Source: Schistocerca nitens
Lineage: Eukaryota; Arthropoda; Insecta; Orthoptera; Acrididae
Reading direction: 5' to 3'
Length of the DNA stretch: 64,000 nt
NCBI RefSeq assembly: GCF_023898315.1
Contig: NC_064622.1
Location: 164,010,178 to 164,074,177, forward strand
Part shown: positions 44,431 to 56,540 of the stretch, piece by piece
Layout of the letters: every line of letters starts with the position of its first letter
Numbering within the stretch: the stretch's first letter is position 1
Made by a program: the position numbers and the translations under genes
The notes under the pieces: generated by a model
Seen by the model: only the letters and a program-made list of their open reading frames with translations
The model's database searches: none
Told to the model about the DNA's origin: nothing

Positions 44431-45934
44431 GCAGTTCATAGGAAAATCTTTTGCTGCGAATTTTCCGAAGACTGCGAGCACATGCAGAAATTGCTTGTTC
44501 CCAGTCTGGGCTCACGAAAATTATCAGATACTTTTCGAAGCGATAGGTTGCACATGGGTTTCTCTAGCTATCTCAGATAGCACAAGTGCACATAAGACAG
44601 GCTGCCTCAACTGATACGACCACATTCCTTCTACAGCCTTCAATCAGTATTCCATCCCTCTGTTCAAATTGCCTGTAGTTAATAAATATTTACTAATGTC
44701 TTTCCATTGCGTTGGCCAAACTCTGCCACTGGACATCATTTGTTTCGATCTCCTAATCCGTTTGGCAGCTATTGATTTTAAAAGAACGGAAGTAAAGGGA
44801 CAGCTTTCATCGTCTACGGACTATTCCACCTGCCGGTGGTCCTTTAAATGTGCTTCGTCGCCGCGTTTTTCTCTTTCGTATGGTGCTATTGCCCATTTCG
44901 CAGATTTATTGGTTCTGGTTTTATTGTAGCGGTGGCCGTTATGTAAATCGACGCTATCTCCGGTTCCGCCGTATCGGCCGCTCTTGCTGTAACACCGCCT
45001 TTTCCCGACTTCTGTCGCCTTTCGAACTTGCCCGGGCGTCAGCTGCGCCTGTCACCCTCACAATTGCCTTTGTACGAACGGCGTCAGGCCATGTCACTGC
45101 CGCACGCCAGCCACTCTCCTCGGTGCAAAAGAAAACCACCTTCCGTCGTCACTCACTCAGTTCATCCCTCTTGTTCCATCTTCGGAGACCGGGGGTGGAG
45201 TTACAGTGCAAGGGACCGAACCAGCTGCTTTTATTTGCTGTCGAATGAGAGATCATGTTAAAGTGTTTTAACTGAAGTTTCAGAATTTGTCAAGTTTATT
45301 TATTCTCAGCAGTTTTTAATTTTCCAAGTTGCAGCAGGGTTCCACAAGTGGCTGTTTTTTTAAGCTTTATTTGTGTCAGTGCAGCTTCAGCTGTTAGATG
45401 ATTTTCACATCAAGTATAGTTACTTTCGGAAACCATGACTGGTCAGAGTAATAACCAAAGAAAAAAAAAGAAAAAGAATCAACTGACAGTCCCGGCAGCG
45501 ACAAAATATAGCGCTTATGCGTATACCCACACTATTACACAGAGTATACAGTTAAATTTCATCTGTGTGGTAGTATAATGTTGTATTATTTCGCTACCAG
45601 GACTTCCTGGTGGAAAAAATACTTTATTTTTATTTGATTATTATTTTTACTGGTCACGGTTTCCCAAAGTGACTATATATGGTGGTTTAAAAAGACCTGA
45701 CAGCCGAAACTGCACTAAAACAAACAAAATTAGAAATTCAGCCACTTACGGCACCATGTTGTCATTTAGGAAATATTGGAAAGAAGAAGGTTAGTCGCCG
45801 ACCATACCACAGACTCAGAACTACATTGGTTCTAATAGGATATTTCAGAAATTAGTCGTTTGTGGTCCTGTTAAAGGAACCAGTCTGGCATTCGACATAA
45901 GTTGGAGGACACATGTCCTAAATCCGAATGGATG
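44431..45934. other. unassigned, with a GC-richer stretch
   Basis: 44,790-45,250 is GC-richer; ORFs of 86-132 codons on the plus strand are unsupported. A-rich tracts near 45,455. No transposon recognised. Confidence 0.35.
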
Positions 45935-45945
45935 GATGGGGATTT

Positions 45946-46149
45946 AAAAAAAAATGGTTCAAATGGCTCTAAGCACTATGGGACTTAACATCTGAGGTCA
46001 TCAGTCCCCTATAACTTAGAACCACTTAAACCTAACTAACCTAAGGACTTCACACACATCCATGCCCGAGGCAGGATTCGAACCTGCGACCGTAGCGTCG
46101 CGCGGTTCCAGACTGAAGCGCCTAGAACCGCTCGGCCACACCGGCCGGC
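45946..46149 (-). mobile_element. SINE A, full length
   Basis: Duplication GATGGGGATTT at 45,935-45,945 and 46,150-46,160; A9 tail next to the left duplication. Confidence 0.95.
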
Positions 46150-46358
46150 GATGGGGATTTTAACGTTATCCTTGCGATGTCATGAGGATCAGTTGCGCCG
46201 CCTTTGTGTTTCAGGTGCTGGTGTCGACAGATTTGAAAGAAAAATTTCGATAGGAAAGAAGTGTTCGAGCACCCGATGGAAAGAAGAAGAAGAAGAAGAA
46301 AGCTTTGAAATAAAGCAAAGGCGGAAGTCCCAGTGGTCTAGTTAACAGCTGACCACGC

Positions 46359-46362
<4 letters not shown>

Positions 46363-46409
<47 letters not shown>

Positions 46410-46422
46410 GGGGGGGGGGCGG
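46363..46422. repeat. (AG)n microsatellite followed by a G tract
   Basis: About 22 AG units, then GTGAGGGGGGGGGCGGGGGAGG. A short AAG run lies upstream near 46,285. Confidence 0.97.
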
Positions 46423-46505
46423 GGGAGGAGCGTGTATCATTATAATGAAAGTGCTTACTGTATGTTGTTCAATGGCCGATGAGGTACGTCAGTTTTAAAG
46501 AAAAA

Positions 46506-46694
46506 GCCGGCCGCTGTGGCCGAGCGGTACTTGGCACTTCAGTAAGGTACCGCGCTGCTGCTACGGTCGCAGGTTCGAATCCTGCCTTGGGTATGGATGT
46601 GTGTGATGTCCTTAGGTTAGTTAGGTTTAAGTAGTTCTAAGTCTAGGGGGCTGATGACCTCAGATGTTAAGTCCCATAGTGCTTGGAGCCATTT
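46506..46694 (+). mobile_element. SINE A, diverged copy
   Basis: Head substitutions (GCGGTACTTGGCACTTCAGT) mark it as older. Duplication TTTTAAAGAAAAA at 46,493-46,505 and 46,695-46,707. Confidence 0.93.
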
Positions 46695-46707
46695 TTTTAA
46701 AGAAAAA

Positions 46708-47557
46708 AAATTAAGTAGAAAATTACAAAACAAAAAATGAAAGTGTTTTGATAGCGTTCTAAAGTTATTCCTCGTGAGATCGTAAATGAAACGTGTCTGA
46801 TCTCTGCTTGCGATGATTCGTTTGCTGTATGAGGAATTAGTTGATACGACGGAGAAGTTACTTGTATCTACAACGAGAGTGACCCCTCGGCTGCTGCTGA
46901 CCAGTAGGGAGTTTCACATCAGAATATTCGTATGCTGCCTGATGGGAGCTCTTTGGCATGCATATTTTTCGCAAAGAGAAAAATAAAGGAGTCACAAAGG
47001 CGCGGCAACGCAGCATAGGTGGATTTCGGCGTACGCACAGTTAAGCGAGGCGTGCGTGTACTGCACTAGCTACTCTTCGTTTGCCAGTCCCGCCTCTACA
47101 GAAGCCTTCAACAGCCTCTGGATCGATCCACCTTCTGGTCCAAAGATCAGACTTGCTACAGGGCAACAAAAGGTGATGGTCGTAATGTTGATGCCGTTCA
47201 ACAGATCCTACACATGTAGCAAACCTAAAATTTTACTTTGTATTTCAGGGATATAAATATCACGGTATGAGTTTATTTGTGGCATTGAAATCCACATGAA
47301 GTATTAACTAGTGAGTATGTGGATCTACGTGTCATCGGAGTATGCACAGGGACATCCCACAGTTGCTATACCAGTATCTCCAGATTGTTTAGGAAATGCG
47401 ATACTTACCAAGAGCGTAGCTTAAAGACATTTACGCTGTGAGACTACAGTATTCAATGGAGAATATTGTTGCCAAGAAGATGCGAACATAAATAGTCACG
47501 GGTAAATTCGATTGTACACGTGATATCCATATCACACTGTTAATTACAGTTTGAAGT
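46708..47557. other. unassigned
   Basis: No supported gene or repeat. A 66-codon ORF at 47,056-47,256 has no motif. Confidence 0.35.
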
Positions 47558-47570
47558 AATCATTCTGCTC

Positions 47571-47717
47571 TCTACGGTCGCAGGTTCGAATCCTGCCTCG
47601 GGCATGGATGTGTGTGATGTCCTTAGGTTAGTTCGGTTTAAGTAGTTCTAAGTTCTAGGGGACTGATAACCACAGATGTTTAGTCCCATAGTGCTCAGAG
47701 CCATTTGAACCATTTTC
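47571..47717 (+). mobile_element. SINE A, 5'-truncated
   Basis: Starts inside the head at TCTACGGTCGCAGGTTCG. Duplication AATCATTCTGCTC at 47,558-47,570 and 47,718-47,730 shows it inserted in truncated form. Confidence 0.95.
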
Positions 47718-47824
47718 AATCATTCTGCTCACTTCCATTTTCGGAATAATTCATTCAATCATCAGCAGAACGTTCGATTGAAGCGTCATCATCTGACGCA
47801 TTTTCCTTGTAGGCCCTGAAGTAC

Positions 47825-48018
47825 GCCGGCCGCGGTGGTGTAGCGGTTCTAAGCGCTCAGTCCGGAACCGCGCGACCGCTACGGTCGCAGGTTCGAATCC
47901 TGCCTCGGGCATGGATGTGTGTGATGTCCTTAGGTTAGTTAGGTTTAACTAGTTCTAAGTTCTAGGGGACTAATGACCTCAGCAGTTGAGTCCCATAGTG
48001 CTCAGAGCCATTTGAACC
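47825..48018 (+). mobile_element. SINE A
   Basis: Head variant GCGGTGGTGTAGCGGTTCTA, otherwise complete. Flanks show only a partial duplication (TAGGCCCTG / TAGGTCCTG). Confidence 0.93.
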
Positions 48019-48059
48019 ATAGGTCCTGTGTGTTATTCTGTTTAAGATTAACGACTGCT

Positions 48060-48355
48060 ACGCAGACGGACGATGTTCGATCCCCGGTCGAGCGCGGTAA
48101 TCTTCATCCGTCCCCGTGCCAGTGCGATCGGTAACGTGCGGCACTGATGTAGCATTTGACCAGCAAGCAGGCAGTTCGAATCCTAGTCGTGGAAGAAACG
48201 TCCATCGCCGTAATCCGGGAAGCGGAGACAGAAGCGGTAGTGTGCATTTTCTGGACTCTGTGCCAATACTGCCTTACATTGTAAATCCCTTCGTATTTCC
48301 TCACAGATTGAAGGTCGGTGATCCGTCCGTTGCATTGAGAGTTTAAGTTTAGCAT
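48060..48355 (+). mobile_element. degraded tRNA-like repeat
   Basis: B-box-like AGTTCGAATCCTAGTCGTGG at 48,172 and AATCCGGGAAGCGGAGACAG body resemble another locust SINE family from memory. Ends unclear. Confidence 0.45.
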
Positions 48356-48368
48356 ATTCCATCTTATA

Positions 48369-48760
48369 AGGGGCAGTCAAATGAAAACGAGACAGATGAA
48401 AAAAACTAAACTGTTTATGATTTAGAAAGTAATCGCCATGATTGTTAATACATTTACCCCACTGTGAGACAAGACTGTCACGTTCTTCACCGAAAAATGT
48501 TTGATTATACACAGGTGTGCACCTCTTCGTTCGAAGCAAATCGAAGAATGTCTTTCTTCAGGGCTAAAAAATAAATAAATAAATAAATAAATGTAAATCG
48601 CATGGAGGGCATCGGGATTTTGCGGAGGATGTGTAAGGGCTTCCCAGCAAAACCTCTGCAGCGTAGTCGAAACAACCTGAGCAACATGTGGGCGGACGTT
48701 ATCCAGCGACAGAATGATGATGTCCATCAACATTCGTGGGCGTTTGGACGTAATGCCGCG
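48369..48760 (-). mobile_element. mariner fragment, transposase C-terminal part
   Basis: Terminal repeat GGGGCAGTCAAATGAAAACG after TA at the left end. The minus strand encodes ILSLDNVRPHVAQVVSTTLQ (second Asp region), EALTHPPQNPDA and, after an internal (AAAT)n expansion at 48,570-48,592, RDSLVSQWGKCINNHGDYF, the mariner C-terminus. The right half is lost at the LINE junction. Confidence 0.85.
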
Positions 48761-49720
48761 CTTCAAATTTTTCAAATTCTTCTCCTTCTCCTCATTCTTC
48801 TTCGGCACTATAGCCTTTGATGGGCCTTGGATCCTCAACAGTCGTCCTCCAAACATATCCTCTGCTTTTTACTTCCATCCACGGATCTTCATTTTGATAA
48901 GGGTGGCCAACACATTGTCCAGCCATCTAGCTCTTGGTTGGCCCTTCCTTGTGGTAGAATACAATTTGCGTTACCTTATTTGGTCATCCTGTCATCTGCC
49001 ATCATGTCCATACATACCAACCCATATGGTCTGTGAGCTTTAACAAATTTCAGTATATCTGTTCCTTGTATAAGCTCTAGTATTTCTTGTTTGTATGTTA
49101 TTCTTCAACCCCCTTACTCTCTCACAGTTTCAAATTTTTCGCATAATTTTATTTCAAATGCCCTGAGGTTGTTCATATCTACCTCTGTCATCGTCCACAT
49201 TTCTTACCCTATGTAACCATTGATCATGCAAGGGAACTTGCAACTTGCAACTAACTTGCAACTAACTGCAACTAACTTGCAACTATCTTGGCTGATCTTG
49301 TAAGTAGATAAATCTCGAATACCTGTAATTTTGCACAACAGGCTCTGTTTCCTACTTGTATCCTTTCTCTAATACAATGTCTTGTACTGTTATCGCTGGG
49401 TAAGAGGACACCTAAATAATGGAAGCAGCTGACAGCTTTAAAACATTTATTAGAAGCCTCCAGGTCATGTGGTGTTTTTCTTGCCTTAGAAATGGACATC
49501 ACTAGGTATTTTGTCTCGTTTTGGTTTACCGTGAATCAAATGTTTGCTTCTTCTGCTTGCATTATTTCGTACATTACTTTAAGAGTGTTTACATCTCTTG
49601 TCACAACTGCAATATCAGTGTCCACGTACCTCTGTTCGTTACTTTTGGCGCCGTGTTCCAGAAGGTCAATGAGTAACGGACCTCTGCTGTCAAAGAAGAG
49701 GTCATCATCACTTTCCAAGA
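48761..49720 (-). mobile_element. LINE fragment (reverse transcriptase palm end to C-terminus)
   Basis: The minus strand encodes RYVDTDIAVVTRDVNTLKVM (a T-D-I variant at the A-D-D position, 49,630), YEIMQAEEANI, MMSISKARKTPHD (49,490) and FHYLGVLLPSDNSTRHCIRE (49,410). RTE-like but distinct from the other copies. The remainder to the left is decayed. Confidence 0.7.
49222..49288. repeat. minisatellite of AACTTGCAACT units
   Basis: Five to six imperfect 9-13-bp units (TTGCAACTAAC type) within the LINE fragment. Confidence 0.85.
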
Positions 49721-49729
49721 GATGGCATG

Positions 49730-49805
49730 CCTGTTGTTTCGACTGCGCTGCAGTAGTTTCGCCGGAGAGCCCTTACATAATCGCCAAACAGTCCCCCAGC
49801 AGGGT
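49730..49805 (+). mobile_element. short mariner scrap, plus strand
   Basis: Reads VVSTALQ then FRRRALT, homologous to the VVSTTLQRFCWEALTHPP segment at 48,640 on the opposite strand. Confidence 0.5.
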
Positions 49806-50040
49806 CGCGCAGAGGTTAGCACACTGGACTCGCATTGAGGAGGACTACGATTTAAACAAGCATCCGGCCATCCTGATCTAGGTGTTCCGTGATTTCCGTA
49901 AATCGCTTATGGCGAATGCCGGGATAGTTCATTTGGAAGGGCACGACCGTTGTTCTTCCTCATCCTTCCTTAAACCGAGCTCGTGCTCCGTCTGTAATGA
50001 CCTCGTTGTCGACAGGACGTTAAGTACTAATATCCGATCT
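49806..50040 (+). mobile_element. SINE G, tRNA-derived
   Basis: CAGAGGTTAGCACACTGGAC (A box), decayed B box, then TTCCGTGATTTCCGTAAATC, GAAGGGCACGACCG and GACAGGACGTTAAGTA. Same family as 60,179-60,420. Confidence 0.8.
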
Positions 50041-50335
50041 CTGAACATCCGACTTCCATATTTTTGAAGCCCTGAAGAAAGACATCCGCCGCCGTCGACT
50101 TGTTTCGAACGAAATGGTTCACGCCAGGGTGCAATCAGGGTTCCATAAGCAACGGCAAACCTTCTAACCCAAAGGTATTGACTGTCTTGTCTCACAGTGC
50201 GTAAATGAGTTTAGAGTTACGCTGACTGGTTTTGAAATATTAAGCAGTTTACTTACCTTTTTTCCATCAGCCTCGTTTACATTTGACTGTCCCTTACACA
50301 CATCATGCACTACTATCACCAACCTACACTAAACA

Positions 50336-50529
50336 AAAAAAAAATGGCTCTGAGCACTATGGGATTAACATCTGTGGTCATCAGTCCCCTAGAACTTAGA
50401 ACTACTTAAACCTAACTAACCTAAGGACATCACACACATCCATGCCCGAGGCAGGATTCGAACCTGCGCCCGTAGCAGTCGCGCGGTTCCGGACTGAGCG
50501 CCTAGAACCGCTAGACCACCGCGGCCGGC
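50336..50529 (-). mobile_element. SINE A
   Basis: A10 run precedes ATGGCTCTGAGC. Imperfect duplication AACCTACACTAAACA / AACTTCACTAAACA on the two sides. Confidence 0.94.
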
Positions 50530-50543
50530 AACTTCACTAAACA

Positions 50544-51667
50544 CTTGCAGATAAGACATAATAAAGCACGTAAGAAGTCACAGTGCTTTAGCTGTAGCAA
50601 ACAGGAAAACCTAATGTGTAATATTACAAGGAAATGATAATTTTCCAGAAACTTACGAAACTTGTTTCGTTGAACTGACGTGTACTGCCCCTTAAAGCAC
50701 GAAATATTGCATGTTGTGGTAGCGACTGGATTCTTTTTATTTATTTTTTATTTTGCGGCGCCGAAAGTAACTGCAAAGCATTTATCTCACGTAACTCTGT
50801 GGACAGGGTCGCCTGAAGATAGGGTGGAATGCGAGAAGTAAGAAGTACCTAGATGACTGTAGCTGTTCATCGATACATAGTAATATACACCTAGACAACT
50901 CTTACATACGAGAACAGCGCGATGCTCAACGGGGAGCTAACTTGGTGTGGTAAAGCTCCCTTCGATGAGTTGCACAACAGTCTCTTTTCCCCAATGGCTT
51001 GTTATTCAAATAGTTCACACACGTATTTGGCTGATGCTAGGTAATGAGTCATCTCTGTGACTAGCTTGTTTTGACGGATCTGGTGCGTAGTGTTCAAGCG
51101 ATGGCTAGATGTCTTTTGTGTTTCAGGCGTGGCTGACATTTGAATTTACCAAATACGACAATAAATGGTTTCAAAAGATGTGTTAAATTTTTCATTTGCT
51201 TTTGGATAACCATAGAGGGCTACTGCAATGGAATCATTCTTATTGTTGGAAAAAGTACCCTTGTCCTAAAACAGTAGTAGTGTCTGTGCCGCTGCAGAAA
51301 AAACCTGTTTGTGAAACATGCTAATAAACAGGAGGGAGAAACAGATTGACATCCATCGTGGAGCCGTTGTATCGCACAGTACGAAAGTGAAGGGTCTGAA
51401 GGAGAATTTGCGTTTAACAGGTTGTCGACGTCTAGATCGTTGGAGCATAACCTCGCTTTGAGAACGGAAGTGCGACCGTGTTATTTCCAAAATTTCACGA
51501 AAAATCTAATTCCTGATAACCTGACGGCGATTTGAACCCATGTCCTTGTTACTGCGGCATCTTGCTCGATAACTTAAAAGCGGCTACGGGAGAGTATGTA
51601 AGAGTATCTAGCGACCAGTGACATTTCGTTTGATACACAAGCCAAGATCAGAGTATTTTCTCAAGTA
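50544..51667. other. unassigned
   Basis: No supported gene. 51,525-51,590 has a tRNA-like run (GCGATTTGAACCCATGTCC on plus) that may be a SINE relic. Confidence 0.35.
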
Positions 51668-51830
51668 CATCGACCGAGCGTGGTGCCACAGTGGTTAACG
51701 CCTCTGGAATTCAAACCCATCCGGCCATCCAGATAAAACGTTTCCGTAGTCACCCTAAATACGTTATGGCAAATGCTGGGATTGCTCCTTCGAAAAGGAA
51801 GCGGTGGATGTTGTACTCTGTCTTTAGTTT
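51668..51830 (+). mobile_element. SINE G, diverged
   Basis: GAGCGTGGTGCCACAGTGGT, CATCCGGCCATCCAG, then AATGCTGGGATTGCTCCTTC parallel the other SINE G copies. The 3' end is unclear. Confidence 0.65.
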
Positions 51831-52648
51831 CCTCGTCGTCGGTAGTTTGATAAGCCTGAATTACCCTTCTTTTCTCCCAGCCCACCAATATAGGCCAGTC
51901 TCTAGCATAATCCTCCTAATACTACATTTTTTAAACTCTTGCTCAACTTCTTTAATTTTTGTGTCAATTGATTCGGGTAGTAGAGTTTCATGCACTGCCG
52001 GAATCTGATGTCGCATTCTCAGCTACAACAAGGCTTCAAATGAGGAAAACTGAGTATGGAGTCTCCAATGCAACATATTTTGGTCTTTCGCCGCAGATAG
52101 CCCCCTTTGCCAGTAAAACGATTAGTTTCTGATGGAGTGCGCTTTTGAACGTTGTGTAACCGCTCCTGCTCTTCCATTATTCGAGAATAGAACGCCACCG
52201 TGCGTGTGTTTGTGTGTGATCATGCGTCGACTTCTGCGTGCCACGCCTTGTGGAAGATAGGTCTGAGAAATCGTTCTTGGCTGGTATCTGTCACGTCGTA
52301 CCAATAACGATTTTTAATCTGGGTGTGTTCGCGTCTCGACCTAGTGCACCTGGAGATTACCGGTAACTAATTTCACGCTGATACTCCCGATAAGCTGCCC
52401 GTATCGCTCGCGCGTCCTTCCTTGTGAATTGGGCCACCTGGTGGGTCGCCCCTACACGAAATACGAGTAGTGACACAATAAATGAGTAGGAGATTTTGGG
52501 TGTTCCAAGAAATACGAGTTTTACAGTCCGCTTCCTATACCGCAACAAATAACGCTCTCGTTGTTAGATTCCTTTTTTTTATAGTTGTTTGCGCATTTCT
52601 GTACCATTAAAACAACGTTTGAGGACTGCTCTTACTTTTAGTATCTAA
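51831..52648. other. unassigned
   Basis: No gene or repeat recognised. Confidence 0.35.
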
Positions 52649-52650
52649 TA

Positions 52651-53278
52651 CGAGGGTTATTCGGAAAGTAAGGAACGATCGGTCGCGAAATGGAAAATAC
52701 AGTGAAAATCTTATTAAGCTTTGCACAGATGCTTTGGGCACTATGTCTAGTACGTCCGTCGATCTCATCATGTCGCTCTTTCAGTTCTGAGCTCACAGTG
52801 AGAACGTAAAGATGGCGTCTCCCGCCAAGTATGAGGGCCTGGTGAAGGATTTCGCTTGAAGCTATGCAACCCACATAACATAACTGTCGTACACGACAAT
52901 TCTCGACCACACTTTGCAGGGGCAATGATGATGCTCCTGCAGCGATGGGAAGTGATTACCCACAATACAGCCCGTAATTGGCTACCCCTGAGGTTCATCT
53001 CTGCTCAAATGAACCGCTGGCTATGAAGACAATATTTTGACACAGACAACGAGCTGCAGTCCAGATAAGAAAATTGTCGAAAAGCACTGGCGGATGTCTT
53101 CTATAACGAGGGAATTGAAAAGTTGGCACAACGCTACGATAGATGTCTAAGTCTGAGCGGCGACTGTGTAGAGAAGTAGCTGGAAGATGTAGCTAACCGT
53201 TGCAAATAAAACAGTTTTGATTTTCACTGTGGTTTCCATTTCGCGACCTATCGTTCCTTACTTTCCGAATAGCCTTCG
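52651..53278 (+). mobile_element. internally deleted mariner (non-autonomous), 628 bp
   Basis: Inverted repeats of about 44 bp: CGAGGGTTATTCGGAAAGTA... at 52,651 and ...TACTTTCCGAATAGCCTTCG ending 53,278, with few mismatches and TA at both flanks (52,649-52,650; 53,279-53,280). Inside, the coding start MASPAKYEGLVK (52,812) is followed within a few bases by transposase C-terminal sequence (TVVHDNSRPHFAG-like near 52,885 and EGIEKLAQRYDRCLSLSGDC at 53,112). About half of the coding region is therefore missing. Both ends are intact, so it could have been mobilised in trans. Confidence 0.92.
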
Positions 53279-53280
53279 TA

Positions 53281-54450
53281 CCTTACCAGATTTTGTACCA
53301 GTAAGGAAATCAAAATTATTATAGTTCTCCCATGTGCGAAAGACAGCAAAATTGTGTTAACACTGGTGCAGACTATGAAGTTGATCTCGAATCATTTTTG
53401 CGATGATCTCTACTGTTCATTCATCGTCATGTGAAAGTTTCTTCTTGACCTCAAAATATTACAGTCTTCACCTTATTTGTAGCGAAATGTGTTCTGAAAG
53501 AATTGAAAATTATATAAATGCAGTGGAATTTGTAGTTCTGAAAGGTACTAAATGTAAATAATGCCATCATTTCACTGTAAATATTAGTGGAATGAAGTTT
53601 TGAATCTTCCCGTTTTCTTGTCCTGTCTTAGCTTGTGTTCCATCTCTAACTACCTGGACATTGACGGGACGTAGAATCGGAGACTGTGTTCTTTGAAACA
53701 GAGGACCTACGTAACGACTAAGTCCGATCCAGCATTCTGAGTCCTTTCCGCCCATCTTCCATATAATACAATGAACAATCACCATAAACGTATACTTAAT
53801 CATTAAATTATAACATTTATTCTCTAGCAAAGCACTCGTTTATTTTGATACGTAGAGACTGAATTACAGGGAACGATCTCTGTCAGCGAAATGAGTACCA
53901 GAGTTAATGAGGAGCGTTGTTAACTTCCTTTCGGCCTTCTGTTTAGCGCTTCAACGTGTATTCAGTCATGTCACGAGGGTAAGAACTACATCCGAATACG
54001 GTCGGCGGCGTTATGGTAAAAGAAGCCACTGAAGACATATGACCTACAAGTCAGTCGTAATCGTTAACATCGCAGCAGAAAAGAACCAGAACGCACGGGA
54101 TGCCAGTGTATGGCTCGTGCCTTTTGCTGCAATGATCAGCTCAAAAAGAGATCTGTTAAGTTACAAAATTACTTTTCTGCATACCATCTGACTTAGGTAC
54201 GTACAATCACGCACGCTTTCTCCAAAAACACACATGAAGTTGTGGACTGGTACTTTTTTGCTCTAACCTTGTTGCGCGATGATGGCTTGTATAACTTTCC
54301 ATTAAAAAAAAAAAAAAGGCGACTGACTTCTCTACGTAATTTTCAGAAATACTTGTTTTATTCGCAATTGCTGGATAAAGATTTTTTAAGAAGTTGCACT
54401 GGCCGCACGGCAACCTTGGTGTGCAAAGAAATTAAACTGTAGAGCAACCA
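53281..54450. other. unassigned
   Basis: No gene or known repeat. An A13 tract lies near 54,305. Confidence 0.35.
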
Positions 54451-55276
54451 CCCAAAGTCGCATGTAACTTCACTTTATTTTAACATGTTTCACACGGTCA
54501 ACACGAGCCTCTTCAGAAATTACGTAGCCAGGGGCCGCACGTTGCATATGTCGGGCCCGACATACAGGTTGGTTCCGTGATGATGATACAGACTTCGAGA
54601 TGATGGAGAAGGGTAAATGTATCAATCTGAAGACCATACAGGCTCCTCCCAAAATATGGAAAGCAAAGAGCATGCAATAGGAGAGGTCTACTATCAGAGG
54701 TATCAGAACGATTTTTGCTTATAACTTTCGACTCAGTCTACATCTACATCTACATCGATACTCGCAAGCTACCGTAAGGCGTGTGGCAGAGGGTACTCTG
54801 TACCACTACCTGTCATTTCCCCTCCTGTTCCACTCGCAAATAGAGCGAGGGAGAAAGACTGTCTGTACGCCTCCGTATGAGCCCTAATTTCTCTTATCTT
54901 AACTTCGTGATCCTTACGCACGATGTATGTTGGCGGCAGCAGAATCGTTCGGCAGTCAGCTTCAAATGCCCGTTCTCTAAATTTTCTCAATAATGTTTCC
55001 CGGAAAGAACGCCGCCTTCCCTCCGAGGATTGCAGTTTGAGTTACCGTAGCATCTCCGTAACACTTACGCGCTGTTCGAACCTACCGGTAACAAATCTAC
55101 CAGCCCTCCTCTGAATTGTCCCTTCCGTCAGATTTGACACATTTACCCTTCCCCATCATTCCTGGAAGTTTGTAATATCATCGTGGAATCACTCTATATG
55201 CATCGTGTGGCCCCCGGCTACGTAATTTCTGCAGGTGCTCGTGTTAAAAGGAAACTAACATGCGACTTGTGGTTTT
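54451..55276. repeat. element with ~80-95-bp inverted arms, interrupted by a LINE end
   Basis: Left arm 54,451-54,543 (CAAAGTCGCATGTAACTTC, AACACGAGCC, CAGAAATTACGTAGCCAGGG) is the reverse complement of right arm 55,198-55,276 (CCCGGCTACGTAATTTCTG, GCTCGTGTT, ACATGCGACTTGTGG). Read inward-out, the left arm has CTGAAGAGGCTCGTGTTGAC...GAAAC...AATAAAG, like the other two inverted-arm elements. No transposase. Confidence 0.65.
54738..55140 (-). mobile_element. CR1-like LINE 3' end (second subfamily)
   Basis: 3' tail (TACATC)n at 54,738-54,752 on plus, then GGCGTGTGGCAGAGGGTACT, CCTGTTCCACTCGCAAATAG and GTCTGTACGCCTCCGTATGA. Homologous in layout to 6961-7112 and 37,196-37,365 but clearly diverged, so a different subfamily. 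Inserted between the arms of the element at 54,451-55,276. Confidence 0.8.
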
Positions 55277-55656
55277 TCTATAATTTAATTTCTAATGGCC
55301 GCTAAAAATGGAAAGAAATTTTTGAAGGTATCCCTTTGACGTTTACCTGAAAATACGTTGGAAAATCAAGCAAATCTAAAGTCAGGGCTATACCTTCTAG
55401 GACGGCACGTAATCTGACAGTCTTAGCAAGAAAATTTTCGCAGATACGTGTGATAAAGGTATGCGTTCACCGACGGAGCGTATTGCAGCCGATAGGGCCG
55501 CTAAAAAGTTGATTTAACAGTAAATTAGATTACGGTTATCAGGAAGCTTACTCACTGTAGACTTCAAAACAAGGTAAGATAACGCCGCTAGGTAGTGGGG
55601 AAACAGGCTAATTCCCAGAAGACCGCCAGAAATGTGATCAACGTCTCTTTCTCCCC

Positions 55657-55662
<6 letters not shown>

Positions 55663-55699
<37 letters not shown>
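55663..55699. repeat. (CT)n microsatellite
   Basis: About 18 uninterrupted CT units. Confidence 0.97.
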
Positions 55700-55702
<3 letters not shown>

Positions 55703-56326
55703 GTTAGCAATATACGGCCTCTCCGTTCAACTGTCATTGCCATTGAACGTTGAAAACACAGCAATTTTTATGACACCAGTCATGTATAATAACTCTCTTA
55801 CACTGATGTTATGATAAGATTTAGCAATTGAACACTACCGTAGCTCCCAGCTTGCAGCCACCATCTGCCGAGAGCTGCGTGACCTTGTCTTAGGCGACTC
55901 GTATGTTTTCACATTCAGTGTGATGTGTGCAGACAGAATATGCACTATACCTTCGACATGTTTATGATGTAAAGATTTACTGTAGGCATGATACCGTTTG
56001 CACTGCACTGCTCCACATGCCGTAATAAGGTAATCGGCTGCTTCCTTCTTATTTCTAGTGTAGTTTGTCAATTTAGGAACATAACAGGATGCATATTTTC
56101 AAAGTTACTTTTCGGTCATCTGTTTTATGCTATTTATAGGGATCCGCGCAGTGTATTTAAAGCTTTGTCAAGAGACATTTACCTACTGGGATATTTTAAT
56201 GCGCTGTATCCCATGTACCCATCGCTACCAAGTGTCAGTAAGTTCTTTTATATTTTCTCGGTAATCCAGTCTCATTAAATGGGGGTCCTGCCACTATTAC
56301 GAAATTTTGTATTTCTTCCGTAGGCC
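55700..56326. other. unassigned
   Basis: ORFs of 78 codons (minus) and 96 codons (plus) without recognisable motif. Confidence 0.35.
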
Positions 56327-56338
56327 AATCCGAAGATG

Positions 56339-56528
56339 GTTCAAATGGCTCTGAGCACTATGGGACTTAACGTCTGAGGTCATCAGTCCCCCAGAACTTA
56401 GAACTACTTAAACCTAACTAAGGACATCACACACATCCATGCCCGAGGCAGGATTCGAACCTGCGACCGTAGCGGTCGCTCGGCTCCAGACTGTAGCGCC
56501 TAGAACAGCTCGGCCACTCCGGCCGGCT
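56339..56528 (-). mobile_element. SINE A
   Basis: Duplication AATCCGAAGATG (56,327-56,338) and AATCTGAAGATG (56,529-56,540), one mismatch. Lacks a few bases at CTAACTAACCTAAGGA. Confidence 0.95.
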
Positions 56529-56540
56529 AATCTGAAGATG

